Assembly: GCA_023461275.1 (NCBI GenBank)
Contig: JAEYMI010000048.1
Coordinates: forward strand, 1 to 64,000
DNA: 64,000 nucleotides
From: Actinomycetes bacterium
GTDB lineage: Bacteria > Actinomycetota > Actinomycetes > Mycobacteriales > Mycobacteriaceae
Direction of reading: 5' to 3'
The notes beneath the pieces are model-generated. The model saw nothing but the letters and a program-made list of their open reading frames with translations, made no database searches and had not been told where the DNA came from. The first letter of the stretch is position 1. Every line of letters starts with the position of its first letter. Both the position numbers and the translations under genes were made by a program. Of the stretch, positions 15,611-24,250 are shown piece after piece.

Positions 15611-16537
15611 TCACCCCATGAGTGCTGCGCGACGGTACTGCGATGGACTCACCCCGTGAAAGACCTTGAATGCACTGCTGAACGAGAATGCTGATCCATA
15701 GCCGACTCGCCGAGCGATGGTTTCGAGGCCGTCGTCGGTGGCGATGAGTGCGTCGGCCGCGAGGGTCAGTCGCAAGCGCATGAGGTATCTCGCGGGCGTC
15801 TCCCCCACGCTGTCACGAAACCTGGCCGACAAACCAGATCTGGAAACATGCACTGCGGCAGCCAAAGTCGGAACAGACCAGGGCCTCTCCGGTGATTCGT
15901 GGATCAGCTCCAGCACGCCGGCAATCGTCGGGTCAAGCGTTCCGGACAACCACCCGGGCCCGACGAAAGGTCCCGCCGCACGAACTGCGGAGGCCACGAC
16001 AACGTCGAGCAGTCGGTCGATGACGAAGCCGTGTCCGGCCTTGGCGTCGGCGAGCTCCCGACGCAAGAGCGCAAGCAGCGCCTCATCGACGCTGCCGGGC
16101 GGCAGCACAGTGAAGTCCGGCAACTGTTCAGTGAGATGTCGTCCGACCTGTGATGTCGAAGCGTAGGTTCCGACGAGCAATTGGTCGTGTCCGTCATCGT
16201 GGTTTCCCCAAGTAAGGAGGCCTCGGTGCTTGGTGGAGCGCATGGTCTCACTCAGTGCGACGCACTCTCCGCCCTGAGTGATGCGTACCGTCGGCATGCG
16301 GTCGGGGTCGTCGGCGACGAGATACCGTGGCCCGTGCGCGACCAACGCCACCTGCCCCGCGACCAGGTGGAGCTGCTCTCCCGGTCCTGCCAGCCACGCC
16401 GACCCTCGGTCGACTGCGATCACGGTGAGTGGAGCGCCATCGTCGATGTCGACCGACCACGGCGCGCTCATTGATAAGCGGAGCGAGAACAGGCCCTGTG
16501 CGCGGAGTCCGGAGACCATCCTGAACAGCGGGTCCAT
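15611..16537 (-). CDS. AraC family transcriptional regulator with cupin-type sensor domain, 308 aa
   Basis: The C-terminal AraC DNA-binding domain has two helix-turn-helix units: VPTLAAAVHVSRSGLSARFR near 224-243 and DGLETIARRVGYGSAFSFSS, then KVFHGVSPSQYRR at the end. The N-terminal half resembles the cupin_6 sensor found in many actinobacterial AraC proteins (DPLFRMVSGLRAQGLFSLRL, then APLTVIAVDRGSAWLAG). It is convergent with the amidohydrolase gene and divergent from the DUF1772 gene at 16607 with 69 nt between, so that gene is its likely target. A role in the aromatic cluster cannot be excluded but is less likely. Confidence 0.9.
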   Translation of the reverse strand: MDPLFRMVSGLRAQGLFSLRLSMSAPWSVDIDDGAPLTVIAVDRGSAWLAGPGEQLHLVAGQVALVAHGPRYLVADDPDRMPTVRITQGGECVALSETMRSTKHRGLLTWGNHDDGHDQLLVGTYASTSQVGRHLTEQLPDFTVLPPGSVDEALLALLRRELADAKAGHGFVIDRLLDVVVASAVRAAGPFVGPGWLSGTLDPTIAGVLELIHESPERPWSVPTLAAAVHVSRSGLSARFRDSVGETPARYLMRLRLTLAADALIATDDGLETIARRVGYGSAFSFSSAFKVFHGVSPSQYRRAALMG

Positions 16538-16606
16538 TCACCCAGATTAGACGTTTGCTTATGAAATCGCGCCGGCTGAGCATGGATAACGCCAGAACGC
16601 CGAGCG

Positions 16607-17059
16607 ATGCTGGTTGCCATGACGACGAAACTGGTGACCGGATCGACGGGATTGCTGAGTGCCGTGCTCGCGGGCTTCTACTTCGCTTTTGCCACGGTGA
16701 TAGCGGCTCAGAGCAGCGTCAACGGCACGGAGGCAATGCGAAGGATGAACTCAGCTGTTGAACGGCCACCGTTCCTGATTCTCTTCTTTCTTGCCCCCAT
16801 CTTGGCGCTGGCCACGGTAATCGCGATTCTCGTTCTTGGTCCCCGTGATCCTCGCGGGTTCGCGGGAATGGTCGGTGCCGTATGCGTGATCGGAGCATTC
16901 GTCACGACGGTGGCGATCAACGTACCCCTCAACCAACGGTTGGCGGAGGGTTCAGTGGATTGGGCCGCATTCACTCAAACGTGGGGAACCTGGAACGCAG
17001 TGCGCCTGTGGCTTTCAGTGATCGGCGCCATCGGTCTTGGTGCAGCCGCGCTGGGCTGA
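16607..17059 (+). CDS. DUF1772 (anthrone oxygenase-like) membrane protein, 150 aa
   Basis: The protein has four hydrophobic segments, roughly residues 12-34, 53-78, 84-105 and 128-149. The features VLAGFYFAFATVIAAQ, the acidic/basic loop MRRMNSAVERPPFLILFF, and NVPLNQRLAEGSVDWAAFTQ with a following Trp-rich WGTWNAVRLW are hallmarks of the DUF1772 family. ATG 16607 or the internal ATG 16619 (MTTKLVTGS) are alternative starts. Distant relatives are fungal anthrone oxygenases, but the bacterial function is unestablished. Pairing with a divergent AraC gene is a common arrangement and suggests regulation by it. Confidence 0.8.
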   Translation: MLVAMTTKLVTGSTGLLSAVLAGFYFAFATVIAAQSSVNGTEAMRRMNSAVERPPFLILFFLAPILALATVIAILVLGPRDPRGFAGMVGAVCVIGAFVTTVAINVPLNQRLAEGSVDWAAFTQTWGTWNAVRLWLSVIGAIGLGAAALG

Positions 17060-17080
17060 AAGGCGGGCTGGCGCTGAGAT

Positions 17081-17122
17081 CTTCAACGAGGACCTTCAAC
17101 GAGCACAAGGGATCTTCAACGA
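17081..17122 (+). repeat. Three short direct repeats CTTCAACGA
   Basis: CTTCAACGA occurs at 17081-17089, 17094-17102 and 17114-17122, in the gap between the DUF1772 stop and the SRPBCC remnant. The units are spaced 13 and 20 nt apart. No function is evident; it may be debris of a small internal duplication near a degraded gene. Confidence 0.5.
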
Positions 17123-17140
17123 CCACAGGGGCCGGCCGTA

Positions 17141-17485
17141 GGATCCGGGGGTGCTTTTCGTGCCGACACGATTAGCTGGAACCGTCGAAAGTGGATAATC
17201 TGGCCCACTATCAACGTCGTCCGTGCGGTCACGCCGGAACGAGAACTGTCCTGGCACACCACAACCAGCGGCGCGGTCTGGACGTACACGATCACGCCGC
17301 GCGCTTCGACGACGACGCTACACGAGAAGCGTCACATGCCAGACGGTGTTCCCCGGGTTGCTCGCGTCTTCGGCACATTGGTCGGCGGATTCGCCAACCA
17401 CGCCGACGAACTCGAGGGGCACGTGTCAGAAACCCTGCAGCACATCAAGACTCGTGCGGAATTGACGGATCCCATCGGCGGGTAG
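17141..17485 (+). pseudogene. Remnant of an SRPBCC (polyketide cyclase/START-like) protein, N-terminus missing
   Basis: One frame ending at TAG 17485 reads ISWNRRKWIIWPTINVVRAV, then TPERELSWHTTTSGAVWTYT, ITPRASTTTLHEKRHMPDGV and finally FANHADELEGHVSETLQHIK. This is the typical second half of a small SRPBCC protein: strand TPERELSW, strand AVWTYTITP, and a C-terminal amphipathic helix. The first roughly 50-60 residues are missing, and there is no ATG or GTG in frame at a sensible position. It faces the convergent dehydrogenase gene (stop 17512). A decayed gene is the best reading. A real gene with a non-standard start or a sequencing frameshift upstream would be the alternative. Confidence 0.55.
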
Positions 17486-17511
17486 GCCACGATGCCTGAG
17501 TCTGTTCTGGA

Positions 17512-18378
17512 TCAGCTGTAGTCGTAGAACCCCGCACCGCTCTTTCGGCCCAGGCGCCCATCGGCGATGTACTTCTCCAGCACGTCGCGCGGACCAGTCG
17601 GCAGACTCGAATTCTCGGCAGCGTAATGCTTTTCGATGTCGAGAACCACATCAAGGCCCACGCTGTCCATCATCGCGAATGGTCCGAATGGCAGGTGCCA
17701 GTTCACCTTGAACATCTCGTCGATGTCTTCCGGGGTGGCGACGCCCTCGGCTACCACCTCCAGCGATTCGCGTTTGATGGCCGCCCAGATCCGGTTGAAG
17801 ATGAAACCGGTGCTTTCCTTCCGTGCTTCAAAAGGCACGATGCCGAACTCCGGCAGTACCGTCAGGAGCGTATCGAGTACATCGCGTGAGGTGTACCCAT
17901 CAGACATCAAATCGACTGCGTTGGACTGCGGAGGCATATAGAAGTGCATGTTGCACATCCGCGACGGATCGGTCACCTTCTCGATCATCGTCGACGACGC
18001 GTACGACGATGAGTTGGTGGTGAAGATGGCATCGTCCTCGGCCGCTTCATCGATCTGTCCCCAGAGCGGGATCTTGATGTCGAGTCGCTCAGGCACAGCC
18101 TCTACGACCAGCCAAGCGCCGCGCAATGCGTCGGCGAGGTCGTCGGCTGCCTCGACGGTGCCCGCTCGCCCCTTGCCGATGGAGTCCAGAGCATCGCCAA
18201 TGTTCTCGTTGACGAATTCGACTGCCGCCGAACGCTGGTCGGCGCTCCGGTCGTAGATTCGCACCATGCCGCCGCGGGTGGCAAACATCATTGCGATACG
18301 ACGGCCGAGAGTTCCGGCGCCGATGACGGCCACCGACCGCGTGTCGATCTCGGCGAGACTGTGGGCGTAGGTGCTCAT
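17512..18378 (-). CDS. 3-hydroxyacyl-CoA dehydrogenase family protein, 288 aa (atypical active-site region)
   Basis: The Rossmann start has GAGTLG at 20-25. The acidic strand end (RIYDRS) indicates NAD, and VVEAVPERLDIKIPLWGQID is the family E-x-x-x-E-stretch. The usual active-site sequence HFFNP...LVEV is changed to MHFYMPPQSNAVDLMSDG, keeping the His but not the downstream Glu-containing motif. FIFNRIWAAIKRESLEVVAEG and GPFAMMDSVGLD show the C-terminal dimerisation domain. ATG 18378 is set by ggaagg upstream and the 4-nt overlap with the preceding gene. It is the last gene of the minus-strand CoA cluster; the substrate is probably not a simple fatty acyl-CoA (inference). Confidence 0.85.
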   Translation of the reverse strand: MSTYAHSLAEIDTRSVAVIGAGTLGRRIAMMFATRGGMVRIYDRSADQRSAAVEFVNENIGDALDSIGKGRAGTVEAADDLADALRGAWLVVEAVPERLDIKIPLWGQIDEAAEDDAIFTTNSSSYASSTMIEKVTDPSRMCNMHFYMPPQSNAVDLMSDGYTSRDVLDTLLTVLPEFGIVPFEARKESTGFIFNRIWAAIKRESLEVVAEGVATPEDIDEMFKVNWHLPFGPFAMMDSVGLDVVLDIEKHYAAENSSLPTGPRDVLEKYIADGRLGRKSGAGFYDYS

Positions 18379-19319
18379 CGTTGTTGTCCTTCCGGTGTGC
18401 TGGCTGTCTGGTCGTCGCATGCCGCGAGTGCCGCCAGCACCGCGCGCGTCCGCGAATCGCGTCGAGCACGCAAGGTCTCATAGGCGTCTTCGCCGACGCC
18501 GTAGGTGGCCTCGACTTGTTCGACGAGCTTTTCCATCGATGCGGGATCTGTTGCCGGAGCGTGGTATTCGATTCCTCCGGTCGTCACACCGACACCGGAG
18601 ATCAGGTGCCGGATACCACCCGGCCCACCACCGAGCACGTTGCCCTCGAACAATCCGATGGTCGCCCAACGCAATCCGAGCGAGTTCTGAAGAATGGTGT
18701 CGAGGTCTTCGGGGCTCACGACATCCTGTTGGACCAGGTAGCGAGCCTCACGTGAGATCACACCCTGCAGGCGGTTCGCGACGAAACCGGCGATCTCTTT
18801 GTTGATCACTACCGGTGTCCGGCCGAGCGAGCGGTACACACTGACGGCTCGCGTAACTGCCGACTCCGACGTGGCGGCCGACGGAACCACCTCCACCAAC
18901 GGCATCAGGTCCGGCGGATTGAACGGGTGCCCCACCAGCACGCTGGATCCGACGATGCCGTCGGCGATGATGGTGCCCGCGGTGATCGACGAACTCGACG
19001 TCGCGATGACAACCGACGGGTCGGCGGCAGCGACCAGACTGCCGATGGTGTCGCGTTTGATGTCAAGGCGCTCCGGACCGTTCTCCTGAACGAATGTGGC
19101 ACCACGAATGCAGTCCTCCAAGGAGTCTGCGACCATGACGCCGGTATCGTCGCCGAACACTGAGTTCACCACGTCAGCGACGTCGGGCCGGACATCGAAG
19201 ACCCGTACGTCCCAAGCATGTTCACGCGCGAGGCGGGCCCAGGCCAGGCCGATCACTCCGACGCCGATGATCGCGAGAGTCTCCGCCCCGCGTGGAACCG
19301 TGTGTTGATCGGTGACCAT
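18375..19319 (-). CDS. 3-hydroxyacyl-CoA dehydrogenase family protein (lambda-crystallin/carnitine-dehydrogenase-like), 314 aa
   Basis: GVGVIG (19-24) is the NAD motif. GATFVQENGPERLDIKRDTI and VGHPFNPPDLMPLVEVVPS carry the catalytic His in the HPFNPP form seen in L-gulonate/carnitine dehydrogenases rather than in beta-oxidation enzymes. FVANRLQGVISREARYLVQQ begins the C-terminal domain. ATG 19319 is chosen; a TTG 15 nt upstream is possible but would overlap the propeller gene. It lies 1 nt after the propeller stop and overlaps the second dehydrogenase by 4 nt, so the three are translationally coupled. It probably oxidises a beta-hydroxy acid or its CoA ester. Confidence 0.87.
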   Translation of the reverse strand: MVTDQHTVPRGAETLAIIGVGVIGLAWARLAREHAWDVRVFDVRPDVADVVNSVFGDDTGVMVADSLEDCIRGATFVQENGPERLDIKRDTIGSLVAAADPSVVIATSSSSITAGTIIADGIVGSSVLVGHPFNPPDLMPLVEVVPSAATSESAVTRAVSVYRSLGRTPVVINKEIAGFVANRLQGVISREARYLVQQDVVSPEDLDTILQNSLGLRWATIGLFEGNVLGGGPGGIRHLISGVGVTTGGIEYHAPATDPASMEKLVEQVEATYGVGEDAYETLRARRDSRTRAVLAALAACDDQTASTPEGQQR

Positions 19320-19320
19320 C

Positions 19321-20238
19321 TCAGCGCCCAGCAATTCCGGTCAAGTGTGCGTTGTCGATGTGGGCAACGATGCGCTGAGGAAGTTTGCTGTCCAGCGGTA
19401 TTGCCCGGATCGATCCGCCGAGGTCGGTGACATAGATCGTGTCGGCCGTCGAATCGAGTGCGAGGCCGATCGCTTCAGCGAAACCCTCGGCCAGAATCGC
19501 CGGTGCCTCACCGCGACTCCCCTGCTGCGGGATTCTCGCCCGATTCAGCGTGTTGCCGTTGGGCGGCGCACCGCGGTCAGTCCAAAAGATCACGCCCCGT
19601 GTCGTGTCGAGCTCGAGGTCGATCGGTTCGGGCAGTCCGTCCCACAGAACCTCGATATCGGAACGGGCATCGGGTGCTTCACCGTCGGGAACGTTCAGTC
19701 TCGCCCGCAGGATGCGCCCCTGGCCGCCTTTGCTCGGACCCTTCTGAGTCCAGTAGAGCCGGCCGCCTGCGGGATCGATCGCGACCCCGACACACTCCTC
19801 GGTGCCCGATCTGTCGTCGACGTTGCGGATCAGGTCGACGAGGTCGCTGCCGTCGGTACGGACGCTGCGGACCGCGAATCCTTCGCGGTCGCTGACATAC
19901 AGCCGTTCATTGGCGAAGTCGGCGGCGATCTGCTTGCCGGTGGTCAGACGTCCGTCATCGAGCACGATGCGCACGTCGGTGCCGTCGAGCGATGCACTGC
20001 GGACCGAGCCATTGGGCGTCGTGAAGTCGTATGCCGCTTCGGAGTCTGTTCCGGCGACGGAGATGCGTGAGGGCTTTCCCATCGTCGTCCAGTACAGGCG
20101 CTGCGAGCGCTGGTCGATCACCAGTCCATCCGGCGCTGGACCGGCATCGGACACCACCGTGCTCACCGAGCCATCCGCAAGTGCCACGCGCAGGATTCGG
20201 TTGCCGGTCAGATCCAGGACATACAGTTCGGTGAACAT
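19321..20238 (-). CDS. YWTD-type six-bladed beta-propeller protein, 305 aa
   Basis: Repeated blade motifs are visible: RLYWTTMGKPSRI, RLYVSDREGFAVRSVRTDGS, RLYWTQKGPSKGG, VIFWTDRGAPPNG and TIYVTDLGGSIRA, the YWTD pattern of LDL-receptor-like propellers. There is no signal peptide, so it would be cytoplasmic, which is unusual for this fold. It lies 1 nt before a 3-hydroxyacyl-CoA dehydrogenase-like gene and 14 nt after a CoA-transferase gene. Propellers of the SMP-30/gluconolactonase type can hydrolyse lactones, but the metal-site residues are not clear here. Enzyme or scaffold remains open. Confidence 0.8.
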   Translation of the reverse strand: MFTELYVLDLTGNRILRVALADGSVSTVVSDAGPAPDGLVIDQRSQRLYWTTMGKPSRISVAGTDSEAAYDFTTPNGSVRSASLDGTDVRIVLDDGRLTTGKQIAADFANERLYVSDREGFAVRSVRTDGSDLVDLIRNVDDRSGTEECVGVAIDPAGGRLYWTQKGPSKGGQGRILRARLNVPDGEAPDARSDIEVLWDGLPEPIDLELDTTRGVIFWTDRGAPPNGNTLNRARIPQQGSRGEAPAILAEGFAEAIGLALDSTADTIYVTDLGGSIRAIPLDSKLPQRIVAHIDNAHLTGIAGR

Positions 20239-20252
20239 CTCACATCCCCTTG

Positions 20253-21440
20253 TCAGCGGCCAACAGTGCCGAGGACATCGGCGGTGCTGGCACCATACTG
20301 CTCCGGCAGTCGCCGGACGTCGGTCGGTGTTCGGGAGTATTCCAACGGGTTGCGCACCATACGAACTCGGCCTTCGGTTGGATGGTCGACCTCACCGATC
20401 ACGCCAACTTCGCGGACATAGTCGTCGTTGGGCAGATCGGCGATGTCGGTGACCAGTCCGAAAGGAATGTCATGCGAACTCAGGTACTCCTCCCACTCGG
20501 CGGTGGTCTTGGCCGTCGAATGCTCGAGCACCTCCATCCATCCCGAATTGAAGACATCGCGGTCGATCGCGACGGTGTCCCACACGGGATCGGCGGCCCG
20601 CTCGTGACGTCCGGCACCGATGAGCAGCTGGCGGATCGCGGCGTTGGTGTAGGCGACGGCGGCGATCGCGCCGCCGTCACGTGTACGCATGGCGCGGTGA
20701 ATCTCGCTCAGGCTGAGTGGATTTCCCACTTCACCGGCCGGCGGGACAAACATTTCACCACCGAGGTGCTCCACCGAGTTGACGGCGATCATGGTATCGG
20801 CCATGGCAATTCGAAGGTACTGGCCCTGTCCGGTGCGGACTTGATCGACGACGGCACCCAAGACGCCGATGGCGAGATAGAGTGCGACGGTTTTGTCGGC
20901 GATGAACGTCGGCAGGAATTGCACACTGCCGTTGGCTCGCTCCTGCATATTGACGATACCGCTGACGGCTTGGATCACCTCGTCATAGGCGGGTCGATCT
21001 GCGGCACTGGAGGTCTCGTTGAATCCCTGTGCGTGGGCGTAGATCAAATGCGGAAATCGCTCTCGCAGGCTGTCGTAGTCGATGCCGAGTTTGGTCAGAG
21101 CGCGACCACGCATATTGGTCACCAGCACGTCAGCGTCGGCCAGCAGATCCAGCAATGTGTCAACGCCATCCGGCGCCTTGAGGTCGAGTGCGACGCTGCG
21201 CTTGTTCCGATTGAGCTGCATGTACAGTGCTGCCATTCCCGGATTGCGCTGCACATTGGCCGGTGAGATCCGTGCGTTGTCGCCCGGTGACTCGATCCTG
21301 ATGACGTCGGCTCCCATGTCGCCCAAGATCTGTGTCGCCATCGGCCCCAGAACCACCTTGGACAAATCGACAATTCGGACACCTGCCAGAGGGCCGGTCG
21401 GTTCGCCGCCGATGTTCAGTGGAAATACATTGTCGCCCAT
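20253..21440 (-). CDS. CaiB/BaiF family (class III) CoA-transferase, 395 aa
   Basis: The N-terminus PLAGVRIVDLSKVVLGPMATQILGDMGADVIRIESPG is diagnostic, followed by NRNKRSVALDLKAPDGVD, DVLVTNMRGRALTKLGIDYDSL and YDEVIQAVSGI, in which the acidic Asp of AYDEV is the expected catalytic residue. These enzymes move CoA between carboxylic acids, such as formyl-CoA/oxalate, carnitine and bile acids. ATG 21440 is the start. It is the first gene of the minus-strand cluster with the propeller and two dehydrogenases, and is divergent from a LysR gene, so it likely activates the pathway's acid as a CoA thioester. Confidence 0.93.
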   Translation of the reverse strand: MGDNVFPLNIGGEPTGPLAGVRIVDLSKVVLGPMATQILGDMGADVIRIESPGDNARISPANVQRNPGMAALYMQLNRNKRSVALDLKAPDGVDTLLDLLADADVLVTNMRGRALTKLGIDYDSLRERFPHLIYAHAQGFNETSSAADRPAYDEVIQAVSGIVNMQERANGSVQFLPTFIADKTVALYLAIGVLGAVVDQVRTGQGQYLRIAMADTMIAVNSVEHLGGEMFVPPAGEVGNPLSLSEIHRAMRTRDGGAIAAVAYTNAAIRQLLIGAGRHERAADPVWDTVAIDRDVFNSGWMEVLEHSTAKTTAEWEEYLSSHDIPFGLVTDIADLPNDDYVREVGVIGEVDHPTEGRVRMVRNPLEYSRTPTDVRRLPEQYGASTADVLGTVGR

Positions 21441-21530
21441 ATGGTCTCCTGATGTAGTCCGGTAGCTGTGACTCCAAGTCTAGGTGCTTCGGTTTGCTAA
21501 ATGAATGACCAAGTCCCTGCTCCCGGTATG

Positions 21531-21541
21531 ATCACCGTGAT
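21531..21541. promoter_or_regulatory. Candidate LysR-type operator
   Basis: ATCACCGTGAT is an 11-bp perfect dyad with a central C, embedded in GGTATGATCACCGTGATAAC. It lies 28 nt upstream of the LysR GTG start and 91 nt upstream of the divergent CoA-transferase start. This fits the T-N11-A type LysR box, but no binding evidence exists. Confidence 0.5.
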
Positions 21542-21568
21542 AACACCGACTCTGGCGTAAGGACTGCT

Positions 21569-22444
21569 GTGGAGATCCGACATCTGCGGTACTTCGTCGC
21601 GGTGGCGCGCGAGTTGAACTTCACCCGGGCTGCGCAGTCACTACACATGTCGACACCGCCGCTGAGTCAGCGAATCCGGGCACTGGAGTCCGAACTCGGT
21701 GTCGCACTCTTCGACCGTTCGACCCATCACACCGTGCTCACCACGGCCGGACGCGAATTATTGCCTCTTGCAAGGCAATTGGTCGCCGAGTTCGATACCC
21801 TGCCTGCGCGTGTACGCCGGCCGTCGCCAGGACTCGAGGTACGCCTGACCATCCCCGACGTGCTGTCACAGGCGCAGCGCCGGCACGTGTCTGCCGTCAT
21901 CACCGACTTGTCGGGTCGGTTCACCATCAGCTTGCGTCAGAGTCCCTCGGTGGCGATGGAAGTCGAACTCATCGACTCCACCACAGACCTGGCGTTGTGT
22001 CACATGCCGACCAACCATCCTCAACTGGTGGACCGGCTGCTGTGGTCGAGCGAACTCGACGCGGTTGTCGATTCACGTCGATTCCCCGACCTCGCGGACA
22101 TCACTACTGCCGAACTCCGCGATATCAGCTTCCTACGCGGTCCGCGCAGTTGGGATCTGCGTTCCAACCAGCACTTTTCGGAGCTGCGAAACCGTGGCGT
22201 GCAGATCGAGCCGAATGCTCGGTACAGCGACGTCAGCGGCATGCTTCTGCTGCTTCGGCACGCGCCGCTGTTCGCACTCATCCCCCGCGACTCAGAGATG
22301 CGCGCGGCCATCGACCCCGACGAGTTCACCGTTCTCCCGATCAGCGACCTCTCGATGGTGATCACCACAAGCTGCATTCGACGATCCGGCGACGTACACC
22401 TCGACCCGCTGATCGACGCACTCGCCGGTTCGCTCGATCCGTGA
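21569..22444 (+). CDS. LysR family transcriptional regulator, 291 aa
   Basis: The LysR helix-turn-helix is complete at the N-terminus: EIRHLRYFVAVARELNFTRA, then SLHMSTPPLSQRIRALESEL and VALFDRSTHHTVLTTAGREL. The effector domain follows to the end with a shortened C-terminus. The start is GTG 21569, which gives the exact family N-terminus; the preceding taagga serves as ribosome site. It is divergent from the CoA-transferase operon with 128 nt between and probably activates it in response to the pathway acid. It is convergent with the oleate hydratase gene (2 nt apart). Confidence 0.93.
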   Translation: MEIRHLRYFVAVARELNFTRAAQSLHMSTPPLSQRIRALESELGVALFDRSTHHTVLTTAGRELLPLARQLVAEFDTLPARVRRPSPGLEVRLTIPDVLSQAQRRHVSAVITDLSGRFTISLRQSPSVAMEVELIDSTTDLALCHMPTNHPQLVDRLLWSSELDAVVDSRRFPDLADITTAELRDISFLRGPRSWDLRSNQHFSELRNRGVQIEPNARYSDVSGMLLLLRHAPLFALIPRDSEMRAAIDPDEFTVLPISDLSMVITTSCIRRSGDVHLDPLIDALAGSLDP

Positions 22445-22446
22445 CG

Positions 22447-24222
22447 TCAGATCAGCTTGGCGTCGGACAAGATCTCCTCCAGGTAAGTACCCTTCACCTT
22501 CTTGAGGGCGAGCTTCTCAGCGATCCGCTCGATGAGCGGAAGTTTGATCTCCCACAGCTTCTTTCGATCGTTGAGGTAGTAGATCGATTGCAGCAGAACC
22601 CGAATGTCGAACGACGAGGCGAACACCTCGGGAACAGCGCGATCGACGTCGAACAGGGTGTAGACGGCCTCCATCGCGGTGCGCACAGAGTACTCGGTGG
22701 TGAACACGGTGTCGCGTTCGGTTTCGGAGAAGTTGCCGATGAAGGCGAGATTCGTGGAGCCCTTCGGCACCACCAGCGGTCGGTCGCCCAGGGCTCGCGG
22801 CATGAAGTACGACGTGATGTAGGGCATGTTGCAGGGCACGGTGGATGCGGAATTGTTTGCCAGATCGTCGATTTCGTCCTCGGGCACACCCAAGTGGTAG
22901 AGCCACTCCGCACACAGTTCGGCGCCGGTACATTCTCGGATCGTCTTCTTGATGTAGTCGCCGGGCTTGTCGGAGAACAGGCCGTAGACCCACGCCACCA
23001 GTTGCTTGTTCGGATCCTGTGACGCGAAGTGCGGCTGGCGGCTCATGGTGTATCCGTACAGCCAGCTGGAGTCCTTGAAGTTGCACGGGCCGCCGGTGAC
23101 GATCCGGCCGTTGCGCGGGTCGCGACCGGTCACCTTCTCGATGTACGGCCAGATCTTGTCGTCAGTGAGTGTGACCGTCGCCGAGATCGTCCAGTTGGCC
23201 TCGGGGATGTTCTCGCAGAACTTCTCGGGGTGGCCCAGCGCCGGATCCTGCGCGGCGAGGTTCTTCCACAGCGACCATGCCCCTCCCCGGTCGGTGACAA
23301 TCGGCGCGGGCGTGTTGTTGTCGCCGAACGTCGACGACTCGGTGATCGAACCGTTGGTGACAAAGACGATGTCGTTGTCGGTGAGGTCGATGGTTCTCGA
23401 TGTGCCCGCCTCGGTGAGATGGATGCGCCGGGCGGACGTCGAATCGCCGGTGACGTCGAGATCGATGTTGTCGACCTGCGTGTCATAGACGAAGGTGACC
23501 CCGAAGCTCTCCAGGTAGGCAACGAGCGGGCGGATGAGGGATTCGTACTGGTTGTAGCGGGTGAATCGCAGGGAGGTGAGGTCGGCCAGCGTCGAGATGT
23601 GATGGACGAACCGCAGGGTGTAGCGCCGCATCTCCATTGCACTCGCCCAGGGTTCGAAGGCGAACATCGTTGCCCAGTAGAGCCAGAAGTTGGACTCGAA
23701 GAACTCCTCGCTGAACACCTCGTCGATTCGCTTGTCCTGGAGGTCTTCCTCGCGGGTCAGCGCGAGCTTCATCAGCTCCTCGGACGCCTTGCGGGTCAGC
23801 GTCAGATCGCCCATGTTCTCGATGGTTTCGCCGCGATTGTGCAGGGCGCGAGTGGGATTGGAGCTCGGGTCCCGCTTCTGCAGCCAGTACATCTCGTCGA
23901 GTACCGAGGCGTTCTCGATCTCCAGGGACGGGACCGATTTGAACAGGTCCCAGAGCGTTTCGAAGTGGGCCTCCATCTCGCGGCCACCTCGGATGATGAA
24001 ACCTTTGTGCTCATCGAGGATGCCATCCATACTGCCGCCGGCAAGGCCGAGCTCCTCAAAAATGGTGATGTTTTCGCCGGGCATCTGCGCATCTCGCACC
24101 AGGAATGCCGCGCCGGCAAGCGACGCCAATCCCGAGCCGACGAAGTATGCACGCTTTCCGTCTACGTCAGCTGGCTTCTCGGGGCGGCCGAACGCTTCGA
24201 AGTTTCCATTGCTGCGGTACAT
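22447..24222 (-). CDS. ohyA: Oleate hydratase, 591 aa
   Basis: The FAD-binding start KRAYFVGSGLASLAGAAFLV, the FEELGLAGGSMDGILDEHKG loop and RGGREMEAHFETLWDLF are hallmarks of oleate hydratases. WLQKRDPSSNPTRALHNRG, SNFWLYWATMFAFEPWASAM and GDRPLVVPKGSTNLAFIGNF complete the signature. It adds water to the 9-cis double bond of oleate to make 10-hydroxystearate, with FAD as structural cofactor. ATG 24222 (MYRSNGNFEAFGRPEKP) is the usual start; the frame stays open further upstream but that part is non-coding. It is a single-gene unit, divergent from a PIG-L gene, with a palindrome at 24251-24269 in the shared upstream region. Confidence 0.95.
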   Translation of the reverse strand: MYRSNGNFEAFGRPEKPADVDGKRAYFVGSGLASLAGAAFLVRDAQMPGENITIFEELGLAGGSMDGILDEHKGFIIRGGREMEAHFETLWDLFKSVPSLEIENASVLDEMYWLQKRDPSSNPTRALHNRGETIENMGDLTLTRKASEELMKLALTREEDLQDKRIDEVFSEEFFESNFWLYWATMFAFEPWASAMEMRRYTLRFVHHISTLADLTSLRFTRYNQYESLIRPLVAYLESFGVTFVYDTQVDNIDLDVTGDSTSARRIHLTEAGTSRTIDLTDNDIVFVTNGSITESSTFGDNNTPAPIVTDRGGAWSLWKNLAAQDPALGHPEKFCENIPEANWTISATVTLTDDKIWPYIEKVTGRDPRNGRIVTGGPCNFKDSSWLYGYTMSRQPHFASQDPNKQLVAWVYGLFSDKPGDYIKKTIRECTGAELCAEWLYHLGVPEDEIDDLANNSASTVPCNMPYITSYFMPRALGDRPLVVPKGSTNLAFIGNFSETERDTVFTTEYSVRTAMEAVYTLFDVDRAVPEVFASSFDIRVLLQSIYYLNDRKKLWEIKLPLIERIAEKLALKKVKGTYLEEILSDAKLI

Positions 24223-24250
24223 GGTCACACTCTCATTGTTGGTGGCGCCG

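Noticed and set aside
17191..17499. A 102-codon plus-strand frame overlapping the SRPBCC remnant
   Set aside because: Another register at 17141-17485 gives a recognisable SRPBCC half; this frame gives only a His/Arg-rich shadow.
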